DNA of 64,000 nucleotides, taken from Azorinus chamasolen. Its lineage: Eukaryota; Mollusca; Bivalvia; Cardiida; Solecurtidae. Under the pieces are notes generated by a model that saw nothing but the letters and a program-made list of their open reading frames with translations, was not told the origin of the DNA and searched no databases. The position numbers and the translations under genes were made by a program. This document shows, piece by piece, positions 34,419 through 45,375 of the stretch. The DNA lies in contig OY755240.1 in assembly GCA_963576725.1 (NCBI GenBank), positions 60,574,633 to 60,638,632 on the forward strand, written 5' to 3'. The first letter of the stretch is position 1, and every line of letters starts with the position of its first letter.

Positions 34419-34644
34419 CCCATTACCCCATAGGCTTTTTTTTAGATCCAACCACTTTGAATAAATCTACCCAAAAGGAGTATTAACTAGAGAAAAGGAA
34501 CAAAATAGAATTTTGTAGTTTGAAACCATTGTAATAAAAAGAGCATTTGCTCGTACAGGAGCAAATGCTCTATTCATCACAATTGTTTCAACAGGTGACT
34601 TTTACAGAGGCGTAGAAAGGCGTACGTATTTATGGAGGAAAGGG
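34419..34644. mobile_element. T-b MITE
   Basis: TTAA at 34415-34418 and 34645-34648; ends CCCATTACCCCATAGGC and, inverted, CCCTTTCCTCCATAAATACG. Hairpin GAAACCATTGTAATAAAAAG with loop change CTCGTACAGGAG. Confidence 0.9.
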
Positions 34645-34648
34645 TTAA

Positions 34649-35175
34649 CGTATGTGGAACCTCATTTGGATCAGGTCACATTTTTTCACACCTATGAAGA
34701 AAATGTAATCACATTCGCAAGACTGTAATCGATTTGTTTATGCCATCCAGTCACATATTGTGAACGATGCCAGTATTTGTTGTGACGTAAAATCACATTC
34801 TTAGCATGTTGTTTGATATATGTAATCAAAGATTGATGTAGAACGTGATCTGGGAAACGAGGTACTACAAACGTCTACTTACATGTAATTGATATTTAAA
34901 GGAATTATCAGAACTTTATGTCGCAAACTTTTACATAGACCTTATCCACTAAACGCATAAGCATACCAAAACATTAGTTTTATCACCATAATGTTAACTT
35001 TTGTCTCGGCTAAAAGTTCAAAGGCGGGAATTAATGGCATAAAAAGTAATCTGCGATAATTGATAAAATTTATTGTGGCAATAATAGTGTTTTAGTATAC
35101 TTAGTAATTCTGTGAATGTAATTTATCAAGTATGTTTTTCAAAATCAAATCCCGATGTTTGTCTTTAAACTGATA
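34649..35175. other. No gene seen
   Basis: Anonymous AT-rich DNA. Confidence 0.4.
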
Positions 35176-35350
35176 CAGTTAAACCTCTCTAATCCGGAAT
35201 TCTAGTAGCGAAGAATTTAGATACTTTTAGGCAGGTGCCTGCTTAATGCAGGGTGAAAGTCATACAGAAAGCTCATAGAGCTTCATTAAGCTACCATTCA
35301 AGACTGATATTTATACTAATTGTAACGTCTGGTTTGGAGAGATTATAATG
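35176..35350. mobile_element. C-family MITE, worn
   Basis: CAGTTAAACCTCTCTAATCC on the left; arms GGTGCCTGCTTAATGCAGGG and CATTAAGCTACCATTCAAG. The hairpin centre is shortened (AGCTCATAGAGCT) and the right end mutated. Confidence 0.7.
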
Positions 35351-35701
35351 TATTTATTAGGGAACGTATCAAAAAGGTTTACACAGGAGACTTTTGTAGC
35401 TATGACAGAGGTAATCGCACAGTACGATGTAGTCAGGATGAATCTTAGAATAAACTAATAACAATGGTCTACGAGCTGTTTTGCTGTAATTAAAATAATC
35501 TGTGGATACAAATTGCATACCCATTTCGTGATTACTGCCAAGTGGTATATGCATCAAGTCCTCGCGGATGACAGTCTGTGCTACTCACTGCATTCCCGTC
35601 TTAATGTATGTTTACCTAACAATAATGTAAGCATTCAGAATATTTCATTTTTAATAATTTTATGGACGATAATTATACAACAAGACTGCTTATTCGTTAT
35701 A

Positions 35702-35904
35702 CAGTTAAACCTCTGTAAACCGGAATTTTAGTACAAAAGAACTTAGATACTTCCAGGGAGGTGGCTACTTAATGCAGGGTGAAAGTCGTGCAAAATGCTC
35801 CCAGACGAGATTTCTGTATGACATTCACCCTGCATTAAGCTGCCACCTGTCTCCAATGTCGATACTTACACTGAATTGAACGTCCGGGTTAAGAGTTTAA
35901 CTAT
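35702..35904. mobile_element. C-family MITE
   Basis: CAGTTAAACCTCTGTAAACC on the left, GTCCGGGTTAAGAGTTTAAC at the worn right end; arms GGTGGCTACTTAATGCAGGG and CCTGCATTAAGCTGCCACC. Confidence 0.75.
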
Positions 35905-36307
35905 ATTATGCACTCTAGATATTTAGGAAGTCTGGCTTACCAAATTCGTGTATATTGATATTGTGTTTCAATACCAGAAATTGTTTGACGTAATTACTGG
36001 TAAATAACATGTCATATTTTAGGCAAAACTGCAGGAATTTATATCATCAACGTCATTAACTGATTTACAGTAAAAGGAACTCGATAAATCTGAATTTTAT
36101 AAAACCACTTGATAGCGCGGTTCAATCAAGCTGTTATTGAATGATTGGTAATTAAACATCCACTGATACGCATAAGACAAATGTGAGATTAAGCACCATT
36201 TCATGCGAGTAAAACCAATAATAACATAAAGCAAATCCGTTTGATGATGTGAATACAGACAAATTTGGTCAAGGTAGAAACTGTAACATGAAATTCATAT
36301 TACTCCA
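35905..36307. other. No gene seen
   Basis: Anonymous AT-rich DNA. Confidence 0.4.
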
Positions 36308-36311
36308 TTAA

Positions 36312-36553
36312 CCCTTTCCCTCATATAAACGTGTTTTCACGCATTTGCAAACAGAGTAGACCCAGATCAGACGGCTCCTAGAGGAGCCGTCTGATCAGGG
36401 TCTGCTCTGTTTGCTAATAAAATTTGAAAGATCTATTTCTTTACTTTCTAAAATGTCTACAATGGTCCACCTTCCATATTTCTTTATAACTATTTTGTTA
36501 ATGAATATTCAGTAGGTATTGTAATTTGGTCTTAATATAGAACATGGAAAGGG
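36312..36553. mobile_element. T-a MITE, best-preserved hairpin
   Basis: TTAA at 36308-36311; right end GGAAAGGGTAAA has lost one T. The hairpin 36347-36414 pairs GCAAACAGAGTAGACCCAGA with its inverse around GGCTCCTAGAGGAGCC, with very few mismatches. The right part has the T-a arm ATGAATATTCAGTAGGTATT. Confidence 0.9.
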
Positions 36554-36646
36554 TAAAGAAACATAGTAGACCTTGGGCAAGTGGCACATGCAGGGGTCGT
36601 CAGAACTAGGTCTGCCATGTTTGCAAAGGCGGTAAAAATGTGTAAA

Positions 36647-36875
36647 ACCCTTTCCTCAATAAATACGCCTTTCTAAGCCTCTGTAATAGTCACTTCTTGA
36701 AAACATTGTGATAAACAGAGCATTTACTGTTTACTGGTTTTCAGCATTTGCTCTATTTATCACAATAGTTTCAAGACTACAAAATTCTAAAATTATCCTT
36801 TTCCCTAGTTTATGCTCCTTTTCGGTAGATTTATTCAAAGGGGTTGGATCTAAAATTAGCCTATGACGGAATTGG
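36647..36875. mobile_element. T-b MITE
   Basis: Left end ACCCTTTCCTCAATAAATAC, right TTAA at 36876-36879. The hairpin loop is altered (GCATTTACTGTTTACTGGTT) but the outer arms match T-b. A T-a hairpin relic precedes it at 36558-36630. Confidence 0.8.
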
Positions 36876-37100
36876 TTAAACTCCACAAACGAGTTAACGG
36901 CCCTTTATTTCTCCAAGATTAGTTTTTTATCCTCACGTTGTCTGTCATTGTCTAAAAATAGCTATGCGGCTATGAACAATAATAAAACAAGTAATCATTG
37001 AAAACATAATACAAATAATAATTGAAATAATAAAACCAATAAGACTTTAAATAATCATTGAATTAATTATTATACATTTTATATACAATGTAGCTGTTAA

Positions 37101-37307
37101 CCCTTTCGCTGCCAATGCCGGATTTGTGATTACCTATGCAAACAGTTTGGATCCAGATGAGACGCCGAGTAACTCGGCGTCTCATCAGGATCCAAACTGT
37201 TTGTTATTGTTACTATGTTTTATAAACAAAAATGAAGAAAATCAAAAGAATGAAAACTTGTAGCACACGACAAAGTTAGCAGACGACAGAGTTTGGCAGC
37301 GAAAGGG
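37101..37307. mobile_element. T-c MITE, reference copy
   Basis: TTAA at 37097-37100 and 37308-37311; ends CCCTTTCGCTGCCAATGCC and, inverted, CCCTTTCGCTGCCAAACTC, which fit the piggyBac-type end. The hairpin 37139-37203 pairs CAAACAGTTTGGATCC through ACGCCGAGTAACTCGGCGT. 207 bp. Confidence 0.95.
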
Positions 37308-37321
37308 TTAACAATAATCAT

Positions 37322-37572
37322 TTCACTCATTTTCTTCATATAAACGCTTTTTCACGCATTTGCAAACAGAGCAGACAAAGATCAGGCGGCTCCTATGGGA
37401 GGCGTCTGATTAGGGTATGCTCTGTCTGCTTATGGAATTATAATAGACCGGACTCTACAGTTCCTGAAAATACAAAAACAAGCCTACGTACATATGCCTA
37501 ATAAAATTTTAGCTAATAAACATTCATGATGTTATCATTTCTTACATGAATATTGAGCAGGGAGGGGACTAA
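37322..37572. mobile_element. T-a MITE, worn ends
   Basis: TTCTTCATATAAACGC, then a hairpin GCAAACAGAGCAGACAAAGA with inverse at 37420-37435, and the tail TGAATATTGAGCAGGGAGGG. No TTAA remains. Confidence 0.7.
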
Positions 37573-37768
37573 AGCAAAGTGTGAAATACAGTTTTATTTT
37601 TTTACAACACAATTGCAACAACAGTTCCAACCACAGTTATTGTAGACCTGATCAGGATTTCGATAGTAAAATTCTACTTCAATTATATTTGGTATGCACA
37701 GAATTATTACAGTAAGTCCTTATCCCGGTGTGTTAAAATAATATCTTCTCAACTTTGGATCAGGTTAA

Positions 37769-37960
37769 CCCTCTCCTCCATAAATACGCCTTTCTGTTTG
37801 AGTTACTCGGCATTGAGTTTGGGTTACTCAGCGCTGAGTTACTCAGCGTTGGGTTACTCGGCTTTGAGTTACTCGCCATTGAGTTACTCGGCGTTGAATA
37901 ACTCGGCATTGAGTTACTCGGCGTTCAGGTACTCGGCGTCTCATCTGTTTGCACATTCGA
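37769..37960 (+). repeat. T end followed by a 15 bp minisatellite
   Basis: TTAA (37765-37768) and CCCTCTCCTCCATAAATACG are followed at 37797-37939 by about nine copies of a 15 bp unit (TTGAGTTACTCGGCA/G). The array ends in ACTCGGCGTCTCATCTGTTT, the inner arm of a T-c hairpin. The repeat gives a Tyr-Ser-Ala-Leu-Ser frame that is not a gene. Confidence 0.85.
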
Positions 37961-38075
37961 GTCAGTTCACGATAAGAGGGAAATATGATTAGCAATGAGT
38001 CTTTCGATATTTGCAAACCAGGATTACTTGTTGGCACACAGAAATAAACGAAAACAAACAGTAAGACAGGTTTAG

Positions 38076-38239
38076 AATACAATTCACATATATGATGGCA
38101 ATAAAACGTCGATTACACATAGCGAATAAACTCGTCTGAAGCTGAAAATCTGTGTTTTGCTCTTATGATTAATCTATGTAATGAAATATTGACACTATTT
38201 GCAGTGAACATACACATTGTTTCTTGTTCTGTGTATCTA
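38076..38239 (+). repeat. Direct repeat R, copy 1
   Basis: AATACAATTCACATATATGA through TATTTGCAGTGAACATA to TTCTGTGTATCTA recurs at 38741-38907 in the same orientation. The copies bracket the C element between them. Confidence 0.85.
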
Positions 38240-38740
38240 CAGTAGAACCTGTCTTAAACGGTCATAATTAAGAGGTATAAGTGTGGGTCTGTAAGGCAGG
38301 TAGTAACTTAACCCTTTCGGCGCCAAATTTCTAAGTGTCGTCTGCAATCCAACTTTGTTAAATCATACAGTAAAATAAGGAAATGAGATAAATAAATGCA
38401 AATTTCAAAGGAATAAAGCACATTTATAGAACTAGAGATTGAGACAAATAGTGAAGTCCCTGATCAGACGCCGCCTTTAAAAGGCGGCGTCTGATCTGGG
38501 ACTGCACTATTTGTCGTGGTGGATTTACACGACTGTGGCGGTGAAAGGGTTAAACGGTCATAATTAAGAGGTATAAGTGTGCGTCTGTAAGGCAGGTAGT
38601 AACTTAAAGCAGGTCAAAAGTAATGCAGAAAGCTCCTATATGAGCTTACTGCATTACTTTTGCCCTGCATTAAGCAACCACCGGCTTTTAAAGACTCATT
38701 TGTTCAATAAATGAATGGCCGCTTTCGACCGGTTCTATAA
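38240..38740. mobile_element. C-family MITE hosting a T-d, with 58 bp flanking duplication
   Basis: C end CAGTAGAACCTGTCTTAAAC; centre hairpin AATGCAGAAAGCTCCTATAT later; right end worn. The 58 bp from one TTAA (38254-38257) to the next (38308-38311) is repeated after the T-d insert (38550-38607) with one mismatch. Confidence 0.85.
38312..38549. mobile_element. T-d MITE, nested
   Basis: TTAA at 38308-38311 and 38550-38553; ends CCCTTTCGGCGCCAAATTTC and, inverted, CCCTTTCACCGCCACAG. Hairpin ACAAATAGTGAAGTCCCTGA with inverse around GCCGCCTTTAAAAGGCGGC. 238 bp. Confidence 0.9.
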
Positions 38741-38907
38741 TACAATTCAAATATGAGATGGAGACAAAGCGTCCATAAACCTTAGCGAATAAACAAGTCT
38801 GAAGCTGAAAGTCTGTGTTTTTACTCTTATGATTAATTTGTGTAATGAAATATTGACACTATTTGCAGTGAACATAAATGTTGTTTCTTGTTCTGTGTAT
38901 CTAATAC
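38741..38907 (+). repeat. Direct repeat R, copy 2
   Basis: Matches 38076-38239; continues into ATACATTAGTCTCAATTGTA rather than into a C element. Confidence 0.85.
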
Positions 38908-38909
38908 AT

Positions 38910-39150
38910 TAGTCTCAATTGTAGAAGCAGACACTATCAGACCAGCATCTAAAGACTGTAGAAAGAAAAACCTAAACAGCAAATGCTTTATGTTGACAGA
39001 AGACTGATTAATGATTTACTGTTTTTATCGTCAATACCCTTTTCATACTATAACGTTCTTTCCACCTGAAAGTAACTGTATAACCATATACCTGATGATA
39101 ATTCATGTAAGGAATAATAATTGTATGAATGTTAATTAGTAACAGTGTTG
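38910..39150 (+). repeat. Duplicated segment shared with 61.4 kb
   Basis: TCTCAATTGTAGAAGCAGAC, CTTTATGTTGACAGAA, TTTTTATCGTC and GAATGTTAATTAGT recur in order at about 61400-61630. No function visible. Confidence 0.7.
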
Positions 39151-39382
39151 TTTGTTTGTTTGTGTTGATACAGAGAAACCCGAGCGATATGCCCTACTCT
39201 TATTAGCGACAGTGTTTCTCTGGGTCTTTTATATGCTCGGTATAAAGCCAGAAGTTTTGTAAAGGCGCCGTGAACAAAATACTAGTATGCAATGGTAGAA
39301 ACTTTAACACAATATCAATTATTTCATAAACAAACAGAGCAGACGGTTCATACTGATGTCATATCTGTGTCCACTTTGTTAA

Positions 39383-39775
39383 CCCAGCCCCTCCTAGACT
39401 GCTTTTAGATCCAACCTCTTTAAATCTACTGAAAAGGAGCATTTGCTAGAAAAACGAATGCTTTAGAATTATATAGTTTTGAACCGATGTGATAAATAGA
39501 CCATTTGATCCTATAGAGCATATGCTGTATTGATCACAATTTAACATTTAGCCTGCTATGGGCGGATGAGTGAATACCTATGCAAACAGCGGCGTCTCAT
39601 CAGGATCCAAACTGTTTGACACCCTGAATGAATTTTGGTAGACAAATTGATTATAACTTGAAATTTGAAAATGTAGTAGGTGATACATTCTGTACAAATA
39701 ATTTGCTCAGCAGGCTAAAGTTAATGGTTTCTAAAGATGACAGAGGGTCCAAAGGCGTCAGTGGGAGGAAAGGGG
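39383..39775. mobile_element. T-b MITE hosting a T-f MITE
   Basis: TTAA at 39379-39382; CCCAGCCCCTCCTAGACTGC, hairpin relic TGTGATAAATAGACCATTTG, then interrupted. After the insert it resumes with TGGTTTCTAAAGATGACAG and ends GGAGGAAAGGGGCTAA. Confidence 0.65.
39545..39720. mobile_element. T-f MITE, nested, hairpin collapsed
   Basis: TTAA at 39541-39544 and 39721-39724; ends CATTTAGCCTGCTATGGGC and, inverted, CTTTAGCCTGCTGAGC. Only one hairpin arm remains (GCGGCGTCTCATCAGGATCC). The plus frame 39628-39966 starts inside it. Confidence 0.8.
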
Positions 39776-40058
39776 CTAATGTGTCCAAACGCGTTTTTAT
39801 CATGTTACGGGTGAACATGATCAATACATACGTTTGTTACCCTGCTGTTTCAGTAATTTGCAGTATCATTAGTCTCAAAACTAAGCCATCGACTTCTTTA
39901 AGAGTTACTTTTGAACACAAGAACGTTTTGATTATTTTTGTGCTGACAGGAGAGCCTATTCGCTAACAAACTAAAGGTGTACGAGTACATGAAATAAAAA
40001 CATATCTGGACATATCTGCAACATCATCATAATCCTTTAAATGTGGGAAACGCGTGTA

Positions 40059-40160
40059 CAGTAATATCCCTCTAATGCGACCACTTAATGAATAAACATA
40101 GCTGTCTTTATAAGAAGGTGGTTGCTTAATGCAGGACAAAAGTAATGCAGAACGCTCCTA
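40059..40160. mobile_element. C-family MITE, left half
   Basis: CAGTAATATCCCTCTAATGC, GGTGGTTGCTTAATGCAGG, AATGCAGAACGCTCCTA; the right half is gone. Confidence 0.7.
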
Positions 40161-41200
40161 CTGTCTATAGTTAGCAGTTGCTCCTTCATGAGGTTGTATT
40201 CTAATAAAAACAATACACGGTTGTTTGTTGTAAGAGTGTATAATGAGTGTAGACGTGCATAATTATCTGTTAATCTATTCAACTGGCAAAAGCGATAACA
40301 TGTTTCGTGTTACCTTTTATTTCTGGATTCTGACAGCACTGGCTTAAGCGTGCGCTAATAGTAAAATTCTTATCGACAACTTTAAGGCATAGTTTTGTTT
40401 CAAGTGACTTTGATGGCATGCTTATTCAAACTTCTGATATTGAGTCATTTATCAACTAAAAGATTTACAACTTATGACTTCATTAGTTAACTAGTACTTT
40501 TTTAAAGTTTCCTTAGACTACTATGGCTTGTTCACGTAATTAAATTAACACATTAATGAAATGTTGAAAGAGTGGAAAGAACTGTCCTTTTTCTTATTTG
40601 GAAATATTACACGATCTTTCTTGCGATAGTATAGGTATGAATGATCATTGCAAATATTCGCATTAATTGTAATTCATCTCTACTAGTAACTTACACAATA
40701 AAATGTCTCCGTATACGTATGGTATTTGATTTATTATTGTACTACTGGTCGATGTCACTGTAACGCAAAATATGTTCAGCCCTACTTGAATCCAATACTA
40801 CTTAATACTACCTTTCTAAATGAGAACACCTATTGATATAAAATGTTTTTTCAGGTGCCCCTATAGAATCGTATCTATTATTAACGCCTTCAATCCCTTT
40901 GCACACAGGGTAGACCCACACCAGACGGCTCTCGTATTAGCCGTCTGATTAGGGTCTCCTCTGTATGTACAACATTGTTGTGTTTATATATTACTATAAA
41001 TATTCAGTCAATTACTATCCATACAGAAGTATTTAATCAGATAAAGCCCCATGTGGGATTTGGATGTCCCTGAATACCATGTCACGAGCATTGGGACCAC
41101 TGCACCCCATTGCATGAACGTTAGAGGCGACTAATAGGGTTTAAACGGACACTGGAATCTCTGATTCTCGAACAGGTGTTCATTGGTCTTGATCACAAAT
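40161..41200. other. No gene; T-a hairpin relic
   Basis: A worn T-a hairpin (GCACACAGGGTAGACCCACA and inverse) is at 40899-40975. The rest is anonymous. Confidence 0.45.
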
Positions 41201-41675
41201 ACTCATTGTTCTTGAGCACAAATGAAAGCTCTATAGGGATTGCATGAGCTATGAAACTTACAAACAATGTTCATATTGTCTACAATCTATGTATATAGTT
41301 CCTACATATATGTACCTCTCACATTACCCTCTCCATGGGTTTGTAGAGCTAAATAGGTCAACTTGGCACCATTGTGATAACTTTAGAATAGACCGACATT
41401 GTTGCAAATAGTGTACACCCTAATCAAAGTGTTCCCTCGCAAACAGTTAGATCTTGGTCTGCGCTAGTTGCGTAAAAGCGTCTGTCCGAATACATAAGAC
41501 AACTGGGGTATATGTTGAAGCATAACATATAGATCAGTATGTGTACGCACATATACTAGGCTAACCTACATCAGTGATAACCATCACACCTACAACAAAT
41601 GTCTTTCAGAACAGCTGTATGCCTACAGAACGGTAAGCAATGATATAATCAATCATATAGACTGAGCAAGTCTAG

Positions 41676-41882
41676 TAAGGTAGAACCCTTCTAACGCAGA
41701 CGTTACATTCAGTATAATTATCGGTAATGGAGACAGGTGGCAGCTTAATGCAGTCTGAAGGTCATGCAGAAAGCTCCTAGAGGAGCTTTCTGCATGACCT
41801 TTACCCTGCACTAAGCAGTCGCCTGCCTAAAAGTATCTTAATTCTTCTCTGCTAGAATTCCGCTTAGGGGGGGGTTTAACTG
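41676..41882. mobile_element. C-family MITE
   Basis: GGTAGAACCCTTCTAACGC at a worn left end; the hairpin AATGCAGTCTGAAGGTCATG runs through AAGCTCCTAGAGGAGCTT; right end GGGGGTTTAACTG then TA. Confidence 0.8.
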
Positions 41883-42319
41883 TAGCTGGGTATAGCGCAA
41901 ACAATTCTACAAGGGTAGGATAGCAAGGTTTACATTAATATAGTTTTCAGTTTGGCATTGACTGCAATGTTTTCAATTGAAACAAGCATGTTTTATCCGC
42001 CTGCTGTACCACAATATATGTAGGTAGTTAAAGTGTATAGCAGTGCTCGTTATTTGTATTTTGCCCATTTCTCATTCCAAAGACAAAAAGCATCGACGCT
42101 TTTAGCTCGGTAATGAGAATCATTCTCGGAACATAGATCAAGAATAAAGAATAAATCTCCCAACATTTCCTGTGCAGGTGGTATGGTGGAGGTTGACATT
42201 GCTAATAAATTTATTAGTCTTTTCAGTCGAATTTATTTGAGTAAATTGATTTTGTTTTCAGGTTGGAAAGACCGATGACCTGTTAAATACCAGTATCCAT
42301 GACAACAAATATAAATCCT

Positions 42320-42450
42320 GATCATTAACTCTTATTCTGATGTTCACGACATTACGCGCATTTAAAACGGCTCGGACTCAGATGAGACGCCGTGTAATTC
42401 GGAGTCTCATCAGGATCCAAGCTATTTGACACTCGGTCAATATTTATATT
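42320..42450. mobile_element. T-c relic
   Basis: AACGGCTCGGACTCAGATGA with inverse TCATCAGGATCCAAGCTATT. Its counterpart in duplication unit 2 is at 52265-52350, where only the right half is readable, so the element predates the duplication. Confidence 0.6.
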
Positions 42451-42989
42451 TCAAATTTTCAAAAGCTTGATCAAACTGGAAGTAGTCAAAACTGAACAAA
42501 TTCCAATTTTGCCCAACTTTTTGTTTTCACAGCGAGACAAGACTTAAAACTTAGCATCTCTGTGGCCGCAGTGTGCGTCAGGCATGAGGCAATATTAAAT
42601 AAATATGTTTGTTCTGGCAGATAAAATACAACTGGTACAATATAGAATTTAGTTATGTGTACTTTGCCTTTGTTGTGTGTCTGCAACACTCCTTCATAGA
42701 ACTATCTGTCCGTCAATAGTGTGTTGTGTGTCATTATCAATGTCGCATGGCTTTACTAAATTCCAGAAAGTAAGAATTAATTAACTCTCACATATGTTTA
42801 TATGAATCAAGTTAAAATGTATACATTCCTGTTGTGGGCATTGATCAGGTAGGTAGCTTCAGGTAGCTTCTGAACGTATTTTCTGAACTAAGCTGATAGT
42901 CTGTAGTTATTCAGTTAAACAGAAAAAGCAACAAGTAAACTACTTTTTTTTTTATCTTAATCAGAAAACAATGATTGCATCATTAATTA

Positions 42990-43175
42990 GATTAATTTTT
43001 AAAATGGCATATTAACACATGCAAATGTTGCCAAAGGAGAAACTGTAAAACATATATATTATTTAATGGGCAACCAGAGCAGATCCTGAGCAGACGGTTC
43101 CTATAAGTGTCGTGTTATCTGTGACTATTCTGCTTGGAAAGGTGTAGAAAGGCGTATTTATGGGGCAAACGGTTA
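42990..43175. mobile_element. T-a relic
   Basis: GGGCAACCAGAGCAGATCCT with a worn inverse and a tail AGGCGTATTTATGGGGCAAA; no TTAA ends remain. Confidence 0.5.
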
Positions 43176-44199
43176 CAGAGCATATAATATTAATGTAGAC
43201 TGTGCATGTGGATTTATTCTGCAAATTATGTTGATCACACTAATGAATTAAATGTTCCGGATGTTATCACTCTCGCTGTAAGTACACAACTGTACTAATT
43301 ACATCGTGTCGGTGCTTTGCAAACAGTTTAGATCAAGACGAGAATCCTCAAGAAACCTTCCTACCTAGCAGTGGTTATGGGGCTTAATTATTGTCACATG
43401 GGATGGTTTTGTTTATTTGATGGAGATTATCCCCTCTACCAAGAACTAAAAGGAAGGCAGGTCGGTGGTTTTGATCCCATACGCTGCTTTGCATCAAATG
43501 AGATTAGCCGAAATCATCTTCCTGATACCATCCCTCATCATCATACCATCTCATCATTCATCGGCGCTATATGGCATATTCAGTGTCGCAGTGCCGTAAA
43601 ATCCAACACATTTACTCACTCAATACGAGAATCCGTGTAAATCCCGTTAGTATGTATTTCAGCAGCAAGAGACATTCCTTTTTAATATTCTTATCGCAGT
43701 TTTTAAAATTTACATTTGAAATATCAAGTTACTCACACATTGAAAATAGTGAATAAATAGTTTGACGCCGGTTGGACATTTTATTATAATTTTAATATTT
43801 GAAAAATTGAAGGGGGATATTTATTTACGTAGTTTACTTTTCCAATATTGTCTATTTCAAACCTGCAGATTATAACAACATCGGTAGCTGTTAAAGTAGT
43901 ATACTTAAATGTTATAAGAATTTTCGTTAGAAACATGTAAACTTTTAGATTCTTAAAAGTCAGATTTCTATCAAATAATAGTACACACACTATTTTATTT
44001 TATAAGCTAGGTCAAATGAAGAGGACCGTATGCACTTCATAGGTTATTGTACATCGACTATTTTCGTTATGTTGGAACTACAAATACACCCTGCTTTATT
44101 CACTCGCGTAGTTGCAATATGTATCAAATAATAATGGTTGAAATCAGAACAGTTAAGGAAATGTCAAAACGATCTGTTACAATGCACCTACTGAATTAA

Positions 44200-44405
44200 C
44201 CTTTAGCCTGCTATGGGCGGATGAGTGAATATCTGTGCAAACAGTTTGGATCCAAATGAGACTCCAAGTAACTCGGCGTTTCATCAGGATCCAAACTGTT
44301 TGACACCCTGATTGCATTTTGGTAGACAAATTAATTATAGCTTAGATTTTTGAAATGTATGAGGTGAATAATTCTGTAAAAATAATTTGCTCAGCAGGCT
44401 AAAGG
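44200..44405. mobile_element. T-f MITE
   Basis: TTAA at 44196-44199 and 44406-44409; ends CCTTTAGCCTGCTATGGGC and, inverted, CCTTTAGCCTGCTGAGC. Hairpin CAAACAGTTTGGATCC with inverse, as in T-c. 206 bp; closely related to 39545-39720. Confidence 0.9.
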
Positions 44406-44489
44406 TTAATATTTTACGGTCAACTAAACAAAATATAACGCATACGCTATTAATAAACTGACAGTTAATTAACACCACAACTAATCTCT

Positions 44490-44745
44490 CTAGACCAAAC
44501 CGACCAAACATGTCAATGCACTTCTGCGACACGGTATTTCACATCCTGACTTTTATGGTGATGTGATTTACAAACTTCGTAAAATTATTGGACATACCCA
44601 TTTTCTCACTTTGTTCATCAAATATGTTCAAAAATTCATTAAAAAGGGGTATGATCCTATAGTACTACAACATACTGCATGTTTGGTTGTCAACCCTTTA
44701 CTGTTGGGAATCACGCTGGCCTCTTTGCATGTACGCCGACAATAA
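44490..44745 (+). pseudogene. Decayed LINE/RT-associated fragment
   Basis: The frame reads KHVNALLRHGISHPDFYGDV, then YKLRKIIG, FIKKGYDPIVLQ and TACLVVNP, after which a lost T (near 44699) shifts it; the next frame continues FTVGNHAGLFACTPT. From memory this resembles a block next to reverse transcriptase domains in unclassified molluscan retroelement proteins; I cannot confirm by search. No start, no RT catalytic motif, frameshifted: a dead fragment. Host gene fragment is the alternative. Confidence 0.4.
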
Positions 44746-45002
44746 AGGTTTAGAACTCTATGAAGACGACTTCTTAAATCACGAAACGAAAGGAGAACGT
44801 CGGATATCTGTACTATTTCGTTTTTGTCGTACCCTTTATTACTTTTCTACAGTGATTCTGTTTGCAGCTCAATCATTGAGTACCCTAGCGATAGGTGGAT
44901 ACAATTTGTTCACTTAAATGTTTTCGTTATACATGTACTTTACCACTGTATTTGCCATCGCGGTTGTTGTAGATTAGTAGGAGAGGAGATACGTTTATTT
45001 AC

Positions 45003-45265
45003 ACTGTTTGTCTTTTAGGTTGGGGACGGAATAAGTGTGATGTTGGGCGCCCAAAAGCGGGTTCAAGTCCCAGTGACTTTTGTCACTGACCGTTCCAAGG
45101 CGGTACTTCCATCGTCCCCCTATTGTATGTTTGTTTTGTCTTTGTGCGTCTCTTGATGTTTTTATAGTTATGTACATTTGCTGTTTCCTTGTGTTGCTGT
45201 TAGGGCGGCCGTTTGTTCTGTATGTGGTGTTTCCTGCATTACTCATTTTTGTACTAATGTTAATT
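45003..45265 (+). mobile_element. Putative SINE family S, fullest copy
   Basis: GTCTTTTAGGTTGGGGACGG, then TTGGGCGCCC and a B-box-like GGGTTCAAGTCCC (45057-45071), a CCGTTCCAAGGCGGTACTTC core, GTTTGTTTTGTCTTTGTGCG and a tail TTTCCTGCATTACTCATTTT. Further copies lie at 46945-47150, 47455-47515, 48480-48745 (minus), 54483-54735 (minus) and 59840-59995. SINE status is inferred from the B box and dispersion. Frames on both strands (44995-45397) are shadows. Confidence 0.55.
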
Positions 45266-45375
45266 GTGAAGTTCGGCGGCGGTAAAAACTCGCCCCGTAC
45301 TTCATTCTCAGTTTTTGTTATATTTTCTGGTCATTCGGGATCGTCAGTATCAATGCTTTTAGTTATGGAAAATAG

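Noticed and set aside
37798..37992. Frame with a repeating Tyr-Ser-Ala-Leu-Ser peptide
   Set aside because: The DNA is a 15 bp minisatellite, a multiple of three, so it stays open in several frames on both strands; not a protein signature.
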